Shown here piece by piece: positions 1 to 8,438 of a stretch of 49,017 nt of DNA. The notes beneath the pieces were generated by a model. The model had not been told where the DNA came from and did no database searches. It worked only from the letters and a program-made list of their open reading frames with translations. Position 1 is the stretch's first letter. Each line of letters starts with the position of its first letter. The stretch is from Helicobacter muridarum. GTDB lineage: Bacteria; Campylobacterota; Campylobacteria; Campylobacterales; Helicobacteraceae. The translations under genes were made by a program, and so were the position numbers. The DNA is taken from the NCBI RefSeq assembly GCF_000765805.2, contig NZ_JRPD02000014.1, positions 1 to 49,017 on the forward strand. Direction: 5' to 3'.

Positions 1-313
1 TTACAGAATCCTTAATTATCTGATTGTGGATTGCTTTATGCTTGTTTTACATAGTATTCCTTTTGTGTTATGAGTTTTAATTAACCTTTTATAAAATGAC
101 AAGATGATTTTAGATTCTATTTATCATAGAATCTTTTGTTTAGAGATTATAATGATTTAGAGAATTAAAGATATAGAATCTTTTTTGTTATTTATTAATT
201 GTAGATACTTTATCTAGGTTTAGGCTAGTTTAGAGTGATAAGATAGCAAATTAGAATAACAGAGGAGGAAGGTTGTCATATTTGGGCATTTAAAGAAACT
301 AAAGAATCTCTAA

Positions 314-350
314 TTGTCATATTGAAGGAGTGAAATGATTAAAATATCTT
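314..350. repeat. Degenerate intergenic repeat, copy A
   Basis: TTGTCATATTGAAGGAGTGAAAT at its left end, followed after a few bases by AAAATATCTT. Partial copies lie nearby: TTGTCATATTTG at 273-284 and 368-379, and GAAATATCTC at 433-442. The same core recurs at 470-505 and 1633-1671. I infer an old dispersed intergenic repeat family; its function is unknown. Confidence 0.45.
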
Positions 351-469
351 TATTAATAGAATCAAATTTGTCATATTTGTAGTCAAGGGTAAATCCTTGA
401 GGATTGCAAGAGGTTTTTACATAGTAAAAGATGAAATATCTCCTTTGCCATGATTTAAGCCTCTATTTT

Positions 470-505
470 TTGTTATATTAAAGGAGCTAGTGAGTGAAAT
501 ATCTT
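470..505. repeat. Degenerate intergenic repeat, copy B
   Basis: TTGTTATATTAAAGGAGCTAG followed by TGAGTGAAATATCTT. It resembles the copy at 1633-1671 almost base for base, and the two copies bracket the fucosyltransferase gene. It ends 10 bases from the gene's stop codon. Confidence 0.45.
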
Positions 506-514
506 AAAAGTAAA

Positions 515-1405
515 TTAAGACTTTGCTTCTAGTCTAGACTCTAGCTTTATCCAATCATCACAAATAATATTTTCATAACCAAACAACCAATAGCTAGGAG
601 CAATTATTATCTTTGCTTCATTATTAATAAGATACGCAGCCCACCAGCTATAAGTGCTATTTGCTATTATGCCATGTTTACATGACATCATTAGCATCAT
701 ATCTAAATGGCTTTGATTAGCTCCAGCATCCCTTGTCGTCATATCTATAAATGGATAACCAAGATCTAGATTCCGCACAAATTCTAAGTCTTCGCAAAAT
801 AAAAATAGCTCCATGTTTTCCACTCGCTCAGACATATATTTAATAGCTCTCAACTGATAATCTATATGAAGCTGCCATGATAATCCTACATAATCTCCTC
901 GTCTTATATGCACAAATACACTATTTTTAGATTCTAGAATTTGTGCTAGTTTTTGCTTATATTGCTCTTTGTGTTCGGAATCTTGTGGGGGGAGGGGGGG
1001 GGGGGTGAATGTTTGCTTGATTATTGAAGATATAGAAGCAAAATATCTTGGATCTTGGAAACAACCACGAAAGTAGATTAAACGGCTTGGCTTTAGAAGC
1101 TTGGGAATATATTCAAATTCTATATTATTGCTAATTCTATACAAATCAAGTCTTTTTAATATACTTCTTATAAGTTTTGGCTTATTTTCCATCATTTTGG
1201 CATAATCAATTTGCTGTTGATTGGCATATTTCAAATCAATGTTAAAAAGATTTAAACCCAATTCTCTTAAATCACTATATCCATCAAACCAAGTAACATC
1301 AAGTAGCACAGGCACGTCTAAACTCACTTGCAAGCTTTTAGCAAAGGCGTATTGAAACATTTGATTCCCAAGTCCACCAGATATCTGCACAATCTTAAAC
1401 TCCAT
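515..1405 (-). CDS. futC: Alpha-1,2-fucosyltransferase (GT11), phase-variable
   Basis: Transfers fucose from GDP-fucose to surface glycan, probably the O-antigen, giving H-type or Lewis b/y-like structures. The N-terminal motif GGLGNQMFQYAF (residues 10-21), the GDP-fucose motif HIRRGDY (166-172) and the C-terminal IIANSTYSWWAAYL block are diagnostic of family GT11. The 296-residue length is normal. A C12-T-C6 run on the coding strand encodes a proline-rich stretch at residues 134-140, just before HIRRGDY. At the present length the frame is intact, so the gene is ON in this sequence; one C gained or lost removes the donor-binding half. H. pylori futC varies by the same kind of tract. The start has AAGGAG five to six bases upstream. 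It lies 318 bases after trmD and is probably transcribed separately. Confidence 0.9.
   Translation of the reverse strand: MEFKIVQISGGLGNQMFQYAFAKSLQVSLDVPVLLDVTWFDGYSDLRELGLNLFNIDLKYANQQQIDYAKMMENKPKLIRSILKRLDLYRISNNIEFEYIPKLLKPSRLIYFRGCFQDPRYFASISSIIKQTFTPPPLPPQDSEHKEQYKQKLAQILESKNSVFVHIRRGDYVGLSWQLHIDYQLRAIKYMSERVENMELFLFCEDLEFVRNLDLGYPFIDMTTRDAGANQSHLDMMLMMSCKHGIIANSTYSWWAAYLINNEAKIIIAPSYWLFGYENIICDDWIKLESRLEAKS
987..1005 (-). repeat. Poly-C phase-variation tract in futC (C12-T-C6 on the coding strand)
   Basis: The plus strand shows G6, A, then G12. The 12-base uninterrupted run is long enough for slipped-strand mispairing. It sits inside the coding region about 400 bases from the start, so a one-base change shifts the frame before the catalytic HIRRGDY motif. 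The run can also be miscounted in sequencing. Confidence 0.85.
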
Positions 1406-1723
1406 AACACTCCTTAGTAAAATATGTTATTTAGTGCAAATAATAGCTAGTCATAAATTTTTTGTCAAAGCTTAAACAGAATTGTATATGATAAATCCAA
1501 AGCCAGTAATATTCTAAGATGATTCAATCAAATTTGATTTATGTTTTATTGTTCAATTATTAAGCACGTTTATAGATTTTCATATTTTTTATAGCGTTTA
1601 TCTTTAGATATTATTCGTCTAAAGCTTCCGCTCTTGTCATATTAAAGAAGCTAGCTAGTGAAATATCTCTTTATTGCTTAAGAATCTTTTTAGATAGTAT
1701 TAGGATAATTTAGAGCCTAAATA
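1406..1723. other. Intergenic region upstream of futC
   Basis: 318 bases between trmD and futC, with no ORF of note. It contains the futC ribosome site and one copy of the TTGTCATATT...GAAATATCT repeat (1633-1671). A possible minus-strand -10 box (TACAAT) lies at 1486-1481, but it lacks the extended TG and I do not annotate it as a promoter. Confidence 0.5.
1633..1671. repeat. Degenerate intergenic repeat, copy C
   Basis: Runs TTGTCATATTAAAGAAG through CTAGCTAGTGAAATATCTC. It is preceded by CTTCCGCTC, the same bases that precede a related sequence at 36593-36631 downstream of porB, which supports a real dispersed element. Confidence 0.45.
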
Positions 1724-2395
1724 TTACTTAAGTAAATCAGGTCTAAAATATAGCGTTTTCATTGTTGCCATATTGTGCTTAATTTTCTTTATCACAGCAT
1801 GATTACCATTAGAAAATTCAGATGGAGGCTTAATATTATATTTTCTATCAAATTCTCTTGATTTTGTGAAATTGGGAGATTCTAAGAGATTTGCTTCAAA
1901 GCTCTCTTCTTCTAGGGATTTAGCATTGCCTAACACTCCTTCCTTATGTCTTATTATAGAATCAGCTATGCACAATGCCCCGAGCTCACCGCCTGTAAGT
2001 ATGAAATCTCCAATACTAAAAATTTCTGTAGCATAAAGCTCTATAATACGCTCATCAAAGCCTTCATATCGCCCACATACAAAGGATATATGTGAATACT
2101 TGCTTAGCCTTTTTGAGTCTTTATAACTAAATTTAGCACCACATGGGCTAAGGAATATAATTCTTGAATCTTTTAATCCTTTCAATGCCAAATCTAATAC
2201 ATAGGGCTCAAGTAACATACCGGCCCCTCCACCTATTAGTGCTTTATCTACCTTTTTATATGCATTAGTAGAAAAGTCTCTAATATTGATATAGTCTATT
2301 GATATTATATTTGCTTGCTTAGCGCGTCCAATAATGCTAGAGTTAAGATATGATTCAATCACATTTGGAAATAAGCTCAAAAAGCTAAGTCGCAC
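1724..2395 (-). CDS. trmD: tRNA (guanine-N1)-methyltransferase
   Basis: Methylates G37 of tRNAs using S-adenosylmethionine, preventing +1 frameshifts. SPOUT-family trefoil-knot signatures are clear: GGGAGM (55-60), FVCGRYEGFDERI (105-117) and SIGDFILTGGE (127-137), then a C-terminal tRNA-binding domain ending RPDLL. The 223-residue length is normal. In the loop where well-studied enzymes have the catalytic base Asp in a DSF motif, this protein reads EESF (Glu before Ser-Phe). I cannot say whether that is normal for epsilon-proteobacteria. The gene starts 44 bases after the hydroxyacid dehydrogenase on the same strand, so they are probably co-transcribed. Confidence 0.93.
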   Translation of the reverse strand: MRLSFLSLFPNVIESYLNSSIIGRAKQANIISIDYINIRDFSTNAYKKVDKALIGGGAGMLLEPYVLDLALKGLKDSRIIFLSPCGAKFSYKDSKRLSKYSHISFVCGRYEGFDERIIELYATEIFSIGDFILTGGELGALCIADSIIRHKEGVLGNAKSLEEESFEANLLESPNFTKSREFDRKYNIKPPSEFSNGNHAVIKKIKHNMATMKTLYFRPDLLK

Positions 2396-2439
2396 AGCTT
2401 TATCCAGTATCTAGTTATAATCTATATAATAGAAATCAA

Positions 2440-3366
2440 TCATGATCGCAGGAATTCCTTAATATTGTCTACGACCATACTTATGAGCTTATCTTTGGTA
2501 TCCTTGTAAGCCCATGCTATATGGGGCGTTATTATGACTTTGCTTGCTATGTCTGGATTTAGCAATGGGTGATTTGGAATCATGGGTTCTTTTTCTAACA
2601 CATCACTACCAAAATAGAAGTCTTGTTCTTTTAGCCGTGCTGCTAAATCCTGTTCATTTACAATACCACCTCGCCCAAGATTTAATAAGATAGCTCCTTT
2701 TTTAAGAAGACGCAGCTCTTTGTCTGCAATCAAATTTTGTGTTTTAGGATTAAATGGTGCATGAATAGATATGATATCGCTTGTTTGCAGTAAAGACTCT
2801 ATGCTTTTGTGTTGAATACCTGCTTGTATATTTCCGCTAGTAGAGTGATAGCTAACTCTAGCTCCAAATGCCTTGACTAAATGACAAACCTGTCTACCGA
2901 TATTACCAAGCCCAATGATACCCCATTCCTTATCCTTTAGGTCTATTATGGGATAGGCTAGATGGCAGAATATCTCACTTTTTGCCCATTCTCCACTTGC
3001 TACATATTGCGAATAATATGTTAGTTTTGATAAGAGATTTAGGGCTAGTGTTAATGTATGTTGGGCTACAGAATATGTTGAATATCCTACTACGTTTTTT
3101 ACTGGGATACCTCTTTTTTTTGCAGTTTCTAAATCGATATTATTTGTGCCTGTGGCAGCTACGCAAATTAACTTTAGATTACTAAGAGATTCTATTATAT
3201 TTGCATCTAACACAACTTTATTCACGATTACTATATCTGCATCTTTACAACGAGGTATTACTTCATCTGATTTTGTTGTGGGGTAAAAACTAAAATTTCC
3301 AAGTTTTGAAAAGATATTTGTATCAAATTCTCCTAATGTTAGTGAATCTAGCATAACAATATTCAT
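2440..3366 (-). CDS. D-isomer-specific 2-hydroxyacid dehydrogenase
   Basis: NAD(P)-dependent oxidoreductase of the glycerate / hydroxypyruvate reductase type. The Rossmann motif GLGNIG is at residues 152-157. The catalytic triad is visible: Arg232 in LGRGGIVNE, Glu260 in the DVLEKEP block and His282 in TPHIAWA. At 308 residues it is shorter than SerA-type phosphoglycerate dehydrogenases and has no ACT domain, so a glycerate or related 2-hydroxyacid substrate is more likely than 3-phosphoglycerate. It sits between pseC and trmD on the same strand. I recall a homologous dehydrogenase near futC in H. pylori, which would make this a conserved neighbourhood. The exact substrate cannot be read from sequence. 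Confidence 0.85.
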   Translation of the reverse strand: MNIVMLDSLTLGEFDTNIFSKLGNFSFYPTTKSDEVIPRCKDADIVIVNKVVLDANIIESLSNLKLICVAATGTNNIDLETAKKRGIPVKNVVGYSTYSVAQHTLTLALNLLSKLTYYSQYVASGEWAKSEIFCHLAYPIIDLKDKEWGIIGLGNIGRQVCHLVKAFGARVSYHSTSGNIQAGIQHKSIESLLQTSDIISIHAPFNPKTQNLIADKELRLLKKGAILLNLGRGGIVNEQDLAARLKEQDFYFGSDVLEKEPMIPNHPLLNPDIASKVIITPHIAWAYKDTKDKLISMVVDNIKEFLRS

Positions 3367-3421
3367 TATATCCTCCTTAAATTGCCCCTTAATTTATTTG
3401 TAGCAATATATGCTATTAATA

Positions 3422-4630
3422 TTAGCAAATCTTTTTAAAAGTGCGCAAGATAATATCTGCTATATTTTTTGCAAGTGCTATGTCCATATTTTGGTGACAT
3501 GGCAAAGATAGCTCTGCGCGCCAAAAATCTTCAGCATTGCGCAAAAGAGTATAAGATATTGGCAATTCTTGATACAGTGTAAAATGATATATAGGCTTAT
3601 AGTGCACTTGTACGCCTACATTTTGGCTTAAAAGCTCTTGGATTATAGATTCCTTATTGCATAGATATTTTGGATCTAATAACACAGGATAGAGATGTCT
3701 GCTGCTTTTTTTGTAGCTTTCAATGCTTGGGGTGTAGAAGTATGGATTATTTTTAAAATAATCATCATAAAATCTAGCAATTTCTTCTCTTTTTGCTATA
3801 AATAATTCTAAGCGGTCTAACTGTGAGATTCCAAGTGCTGCGCTTAATTCGTTCATTCTAAAGTTAAATCCAAGCTTTAAGCAATCATGATTATAGTGAT
3901 TTTTCTTTATCATTCCATGCGAGCAAATTAATCTCGCATTGTTTGCGAAGATTTTGTTATTTGTAGTTAAAGCACCACCCTCGCAAGTGGTAATGGGTTT
4001 AACTGCATGAAAGCTAAATATACACATATCAGCTTCTTCATTATTATTGCTAGCTATTTTTTTGTTGTTAAATTCTGCACCAAAGGAATGGCTAGAATCC
4101 GAAATCCACAATATTTTATTTCTATTAGCAAATTCTCTTAACTCTACTCTATCTACACTTTTACCACCATAATCAACAGAGCAAATAGCAATCGTATCTT
4201 CACGTATGCAAGATTCTAGCTTTTTTGGATTTATGTTGCCGTCCATAGTAATATCTGCAAAAATTGGCAGGATATTATTTGCTAACATCATATTAGCAGT
4301 TGATACAAAGCTAATTGGTGTTGTGATGATACTATATGTTTTAGAATCTCTAGCGTGTTTTAGATAAGTGGAATTAGCTAGCATTGAACAATCTTCAAAC
4401 AAACTATTATCAATATAATCCCTTAATGTTGAAAAAGCAGCATAAAGTGCTGATGTTGCGGAATTATATGCAATGGTGTGGCTTGTGTTAATGTAGCTTG
4501 CAATTTTTTGTTCGAATTGTTCTACATATTGCCCTTGCGTTAGATGTGATGAAGACAATGCTTTTATTACCATTTCTTTGTCGGATTCTGTAATGTTTTG
4601 CGTGCTATATGGTGTGAAATAAGGAAGCAT
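3422..4630 (-). CDS. pseC: UDP-4-amino-4,6-dideoxy-N-acetyl-beta-L-altrosamine transaminase
   Basis: PLP aminotransferase of the DegT/DnrJ/EryC1 family for the second step of CMP-pseudaminic acid synthesis, the sugar that glycosylates Helicobacter flagellins and is needed for motility. ITTPISFVSTANM, SVDYGGKSV, FSFHAVKPITT (PLP-binding Lys211), GFNFRMNELSAALG and VHYKPIYHFTLYQELP match H. pylori PseC as I remember it. An extra segment of roughly 30 residues (about 68-98), rich in Asp, Ser and Lys, lies before ITTP and makes the protein 402 residues long. No other pse gene is in the window. It is first in an apparent operon with the dehydrogenase and trmD. Confidence 0.9.
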   Translation of the reverse strand: MLPYFTPYSTQNITESDKEMVIKALSSSHLTQGQYVEQFEQKIASYINTSHTIAYNSATSALYAAFSTLRDYIDNSLFEDCSMLANSTYLKHARDSKTYSIITTPISFVSTANMMLANNILPIFADITMDGNINPKKLESCIREDTIAICSVDYGGKSVDRVELREFANRNKILWISDSSHSFGAEFNNKKIASNNNEEADMCIFSFHAVKPITTCEGGALTTNNKIFANNARLICSHGMIKKNHYNHDCLKLGFNFRMNELSAALGISQLDRLELFIAKREEIARFYDDYFKNNPYFYTPSIESYKKSSRHLYPVLLDPKYLCNKESIIQELLSQNVGVQVHYKPIYHFTLYQELPISYTLLRNAEDFWRAELSLPCHQNMDIALAKNIADIILRTFKKIC

Positions 4631-4668
4631 TTATATCCTTTATGTCTTTTCTAAGGAGTGGAATCTTT

Positions 4669-4677
4669 AGTTATAAT
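4669..4677 (+). promoter_or_regulatory. Probable -10 box for tal-folD
   Basis: TTATAAT (TATAAT at 4672-4677), 47 bases before the tal start, in the divergent region between pseC and tal. No -35 is visible, as is usual in Helicobacter. Confidence 0.45.
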
Positions 4678-4723
4678 ATTGCCTGAATTATAGCTTAAAG
4701 GAATGCTATGAAAAGGATAAATT

Positions 4724-5782
4724 ATGATAAGTATATGGTGTGATTTTATTGAACGCGAGTTTTTGCGATTGGATTTTAGGGAATTAGTAAATAAGGGCTT
4801 AGTTAACGGGGCTACAAGTAATCCTAATATATTCGCAGAAGCTTTAAAGGGTGATAGTTATTCTAATGATATAGAATTTATTTTTAATGATTCTTCAATT
4901 CAATCCATGCCAAAAGATATGCAAAAAAAAGCAATCTATGAACATTTAGCTTTGCAAGACATAAAAATTGCTGCTGATATATTATTGCCTCTATATGATG
5001 AGAATCCAATGAATGGGCTAATAAGCATAGAGATTGATCCATACTTTTGTAATAATATAGATTCTAGTGTGAATGAGGGTAAAAGGCTTTGGGAGAGCTT
5101 GAAATGCTCTAATGTCATGATAAAAGTGCCAGCTACTAGTAGCGGCTTTGTTATTATGGAGCAGCTTATGAGCATAGGAATAAATGTAAATGCTACATTA
5201 GTTTTTAGTCAAGAACAAGCTCAAAAGACTTTAAAGGCGTTTCAAGAAGGATATAAGCAATTAAATAAAAATCTAGCTAGTCCAAATGCAAGTATAAATC
5301 ATGCAGTGGCTAATCCGCAAGGAGTAATTAGCGTATTTGTTTCTCGTTTTGATAGAGAAATAGATTCAAAGCTAGATTTTTCTTTGCGCGGAAAATATGG
5401 TATATGTAATGCTACTGTTATTTATCATGATTTCCTAACCCGTAATAACAATAAAAACTTTAGAATTCTCTTTGCTAGCACAGGCGTAAAGGAACAAAAC
5501 AGCACATATAACGATCTTGGTTATTATGTCTATCCCTTAGCATTTCCTGATTGTATTAATACTGTCCCCTTATCTACTCTTAGGTCAATTAACTATGATA
5601 GGCTAGATGGACAAGTATCTAGTGAATTTAGTAATTCATTGTTAAATGATATAAGAGATAGATTGCATGTAATTGGTGTTGATTATAGGCATGTAGAGGC
5701 TAATTTATTAGATCAAGGTTTGCGAAGCTTTCAAGCAAGTTTTAAAGATATGCTAGATTCTCTTGTGAAGAAGGATAATTAA
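4724..5782 (+). CDS. tal: Transaldolase
   Basis: Moves a dihydroxyacetone unit from sedoheptulose-7-phosphate to glyceraldehyde-3-phosphate in the non-oxidative pentose phosphate pathway. NGATSNPNIF (28-37), VMIKVPATSSGF with Schiff-base Lys134, and NVNATLVFS are typical. At 352 residues it belongs to the longer bacterial type. The stop overlaps the folD start by one base (TAATG), which suggests translational coupling. Confidence 0.93.
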   Translation: MISIWCDFIEREFLRLDFRELVNKGLVNGATSNPNIFAEALKGDSYSNDIEFIFNDSSIQSMPKDMQKKAIYEHLALQDIKIAADILLPLYDENPMNGLISIEIDPYFCNNIDSSVNEGKRLWESLKCSNVMIKVPATSSGFVIMEQLMSIGINVNATLVFSQEQAQKTLKAFQEGYKQLNKNLASPNASINHAVANPQGVISVFVSRFDREIDSKLDFSLRGKYGICNATVIYHDFLTRNNNKNFRILFASTGVKEQNSTYNDLGYYVYPLAFPDCINTVPLSTLRSINYDRLDGQVSSEFSNSLLNDIRDRLHVIGVDYRHVEANLLDQGLRSFQASFKDMLDSLVKKDN

Positions 5783-6636
5783 TGACTATAATGGATGGTA
5801 AAACATTAGCTAATGAGATTCAAAAAGATATAGCAAAAGAAGTGCTAAATCTCTCTAAAGAGGGCATTATACCAAGCCTTGCTGTAATATTAGTAGGTAG
5901 CGATCCTGCTAGCCAAACCTATGTAAATATGAAGTCTAAGGCTTGCAAGAATGTAGGTATTACATCAATATTACATGAAATGCCTGATAATATATCACAA
6001 AAAGATTTAATCGCTATGATTGAAAATTTGAATAACAACATTAATATAGATGGCATACTCATTCAGCTTCCGCTACCTAGTCATATTAATACTAATGCTA
6101 TTTTAGAGGCTGTGTTACCTAATAAGGATGTAGATGGATTCCATACCAAAAATAGCGGGAAGCTACATAGCGGAATTTGTGGCTTTGTACCTGCTACTCC
6201 GCTAGGTATTATGTCTTTGCTAGCTCATTATGATATTTGTGTAAAGGGTAAAGATGTAGTAATCATAGGTGCTAGCAATATAGTAGGTAAGCCATTAGGT
6301 GCTCTTATGCTTAATGCTGGTGCAACCATTAGTATATGCCATATACATACTAAAGACATTGCATCATATACTAAGCGCGCAGATATTATATGTGTGGCTG
6401 TTGGTAAACCAAATCTTATTACTAAAGATATGGTAAAGCAAGGAGTAGTTATTATGGATATAGGAATCAATCGCTTGCCAAATGGTAAGATTGTAGGCGA
6501 TGTGGATTTTGAAAATGTTGCACCTATATGTTCATTTATTACACCTGTGCCCGGTGGCGTTGGTCCTATGACAATTGCATCATTATTGCAAAATACTATA
6601 AAAAGCGCGAAATCAAGATTACAAAATTTGGTTTAG
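5782..6636 (+). CDS. folD: Bifunctional methylenetetrahydrofolate dehydrogenase / cyclohydrolase
   Basis: Interconverts 5,10-methylene-THF and 10-formyl-THF for purine and formyl-Met synthesis. The sequence shows GILIQLPLP, the PNKDVDGFH block, VVIIGASNIVGKP of the NADP site and ITPVPGGVGPMT, all conserved in FolD. Length 284 is normal. Its ATG shares a base with the tal stop codon. Confidence 0.95.
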   Translation: MTIMDGKTLANEIQKDIAKEVLNLSKEGIIPSLAVILVGSDPASQTYVNMKSKACKNVGITSILHEMPDNISQKDLIAMIENLNNNINIDGILIQLPLPSHINTNAILEAVLPNKDVDGFHTKNSGKLHSGICGFVPATPLGIMSLLAHYDICVKGKDVVIIGASNIVGKPLGALMLNAGATISICHIHTKDIASYTKRADIICVAVGKPNLITKDMVKQGVVIMDIGINRLPNGKIVGDVDFENVAPICSFITPVPGGVGPMTIASLLQNTIKSAKSRLQNLV

Positions 6637-6724
6637 TCTTTTTAAATTTTTTATATATAAAACAGCGAACTCTATAAAATATCTAATCATAGGAGCATAT
6701 ATAAAATGATATAAGGTTTTGAGT

Positions 6725-6784
6725 ATGCATAGTAGGGTTAGCATATTTAATCTACCCCCCCCCCCCCCCAATATTATTTGCTAA
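6725..6784 (+). other. Tiny ORF containing the C15 tract
   Basis: ATG at 6725 opens a 19-codon frame in which the C15 run reads as five prolines before a stop. With 14 or 16 Cs the frame also stops within about 40 bases, so it never joins rsmG. It may be a leader peptide, a remnant or chance. There is no convincing ribosome site. Confidence 0.15.
6755..6769. repeat. Intergenic poly-C tract (C15)
   Basis: Fifteen uninterrupted Cs, 78 bases before the rsmG start and 118 bases after folD. A run this long in AT-rich DNA is far from chance and should be prone to slippage. In Helicobacter and Campylobacter such intergenic tracts often change promoter spacing or leader structure and so vary expression of the gene downstream. 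Confidence 0.85.
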
Positions 6785-6846
6785 ACCCTAAATTATTGAG
6801 CAATAAAAGTTAAATTTCAAAAGAATTTATAAAAATAAGGACTAGT

Positions 6847-7554
6847 GTGAAGAATCATATAAACGTAAAAAATTCTATTATATTTCAAAATAGCCAAAAC
6901 CTAAATCAAGATTCTAAAATCACCAAAGCTAGTTTGTATGTAGATTCTATACATACTAAAGACAAATCTGTATTATTAAATACTGGTGAATCCTATAATC
7001 TCTCAAATGAATGTATTTCGCGTTTAGATGAGTTTTGCTCTGTTTTATTGCATTGGAATACTATACATAATCTAACTGGAGCAAAAAATACAAGGGATAT
7101 TCAAATTCACATTAATGATAGCTTATACCCTTTGTCATTTTTGCAACCATTTGATATTTGTGTAGATATTGGTAGCGGAGCTGGATTCCCTGCTATTGCG
7201 CTAGCCTGTCATTGTTTGGATTCTCATTTTTATCTAATTGAGCCACGTAAAAAGAAGGCGGCATTCTTACAATATGTAATATCTAGGCTACGCCTTAGTA
7301 ACGCGAAAGTCATAGCTGATTTTTCCTACAATATATCATCTATTGGAGATTTTGGAGCTAGTTTAATTACTTCCAGAGCTGTTTGTGATGGACATTCTTT
7401 AGTTAAGGGTAGCAAACATCTCTTAGCTAATAATGGTAAATATTTACTATTTAAGGGGACTAGTAGCATTCAAGATTGTGAGCATATAGAGGGATTTTTG
7501 CTTCAGCGATTTTATTATAAGCAAAGAATCTATGCGTATTTGCATAGTAAGTAA
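6847..7554 (+). CDS. rsmG: 16S rRNA (guanine-527-N7)-methyltransferase
   Basis: SAM-dependent methyltransferase (GidB family) acting on 16S rRNA; loss is linked to low-level streptomycin resistance in other bacteria. WNTIHNLTGAKN (70-81), the HINDSL block and the SAM motif VDIGSGAGFPAIALA (106-120) identify it, followed by ITSRAV. It has 235 residues, with an N-terminal extension of about 45-50 over the usual 180-210. The start is GTG with AAGGA six bases upstream; a start inside the extension cannot be excluded. A C15 tract lies in the upstream gap. Confidence 0.85.
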   Translation: MKNHINVKNSIIFQNSQNLNQDSKITKASLYVDSIHTKDKSVLLNTGESYNLSNECISRLDEFCSVLLHWNTIHNLTGAKNTRDIQIHINDSLYPLSFLQPFDICVDIGSGAGFPAIALACHCLDSHFYLIEPRKKKAAFLQYVISRLRLSNAKVIADFSYNISSIGDFGASLITSRAVCDGHSLVKGSKHLLANNGKYLLFKGTSSIQDCEHIEGFLLQRFYYKQRIYAYLHSK

Positions 7555-7631
7555 TATAGACTTATTTTTGCAATTCAATATAATATTAAACGTTATATTT
7601 CTGCTGCAACAACTCAATACTATAATAAAGC

Positions 7632-8411
7632 CTAAAAAAATTCCTTGATGATTAGTTGTAATGACAAAATAAAAGAAGTCCCAACGATAAGCGGTCTAAT
7701 GATTTTTGCACCATGTTTTATAGCTAGTTTGGCTCCTATGCTAGCACCTATTACTTGCCCTATGCACATGATAATTCCTAGTGCCCATAGTATATTTCCG
7801 CTTATTATAAATATACATGCAGATGCCAAATTTACACTAAAGACAATCCAACGTGAATAAGCTACAGCCTTGCTTAGTCCATATCCACCAATGCTAACAA
7901 GTATAGCTAATATAAATGAGCCAATCCCAACACCCAAAAGCCCACCATAGAATCCAGCTAAAACCATTGTGATGTAAAGTATGATTTTATTTGGATTCTT
8001 AGCTTTATCTTCATCGCTAATATTTTTTGAAAATAAGAAGTAAGCGCATACTATAATCATTGCAAAAGGTAGGATTTTAGATAGCAAGCTTAGCTCTATA
8101 TATTGCACTGTAGCAGTGCCTAACGCGCCAAATGTTACTCCAATTATCATTAGAATCCTACCCTGTCGCATATCTACTAAGCCTTGTTTATAATAATGTG
8201 CTGCACTTGTGAATGAGCCAACACAGGCTTGTAGTTTATTCACAGCTAGGGCTATTATTGGATTTAATCCGCTAAGTAACAAAATAGGCATGGTTATCAT
8301 ACCAGCACCCCCAGACATAGAGCCAACAATACCGCCAATAGTAGAAGCCATAAATAGCACTATATACCAATATATCTCCATGCCATTATATATGTATGTT
8401 GTGTCAAACAT
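7632..8411 (-). CDS. TauE/SafE family sulfite-exporter-like permease
   Basis: Polytopic inner-membrane protein of 259 residues with about seven to eight hydrophobic segments. The family's two repeats each show a Gly/Pro-rich loop (GIVGSMSGGAGMITMPILLLSGLNP near the N-terminus, GFYGGLLGVGIGSFILAIL in the middle). Members export sulfite, sulfoacetate or other organic anions; the substrate here cannot be told. AAGGAG lies upstream of the start. It is convergent with rsmG, and a possible operator palindrome sits 28-50 bases upstream. Confidence 0.85.
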   Translation of the reverse strand: MFDTTYIYNGMEIYWYIVLFMASTIGGIVGSMSGGAGMITMPILLLSGLNPIIALAVNKLQACVGSFTSAAHYYKQGLVDMRQGRILMIIGVTFGALGTATVQYIELSLLSKILPFAMIIVCAYFLFSKNISDEDKAKNPNKIILYITMVLAGFYGGLLGVGIGSFILAILVSIGGYGLSKAVAYSRWIVFSVNLASACIFIISGNILWALGIIMCIGQVIGASIGAKLAIKHGAKIIRPLIVGTSFILSLQLIIKEFF

Positions 8412-8438
8412 ACGTTCTCCTTTGTGTGTGGTTATTTA

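Larger units (their letters stand above)
1..514. other. Non-coding stretch with degenerate repeats
   Basis: I see no convincing gene. The stretch is AT-rich and holds several imperfect copies of an intergenic motif that begins TTGTCATATT and ends GAAATATCTT, annotated separately. The longest open frame at the left edge is about 27 codons and has no coding character. The next gene, the fucosyltransferase, ends at 515 and is transcribed toward this region, so any terminator should lie here, but I see no hairpin with a U-tract. Confidence 0.6.

Noticed and set aside
1-83. Short open frame at the left edge as the end of an upstream gene
   Set aside because: It has about 27 codons, no conserved residues and no terminator after it; chance is sufficient.
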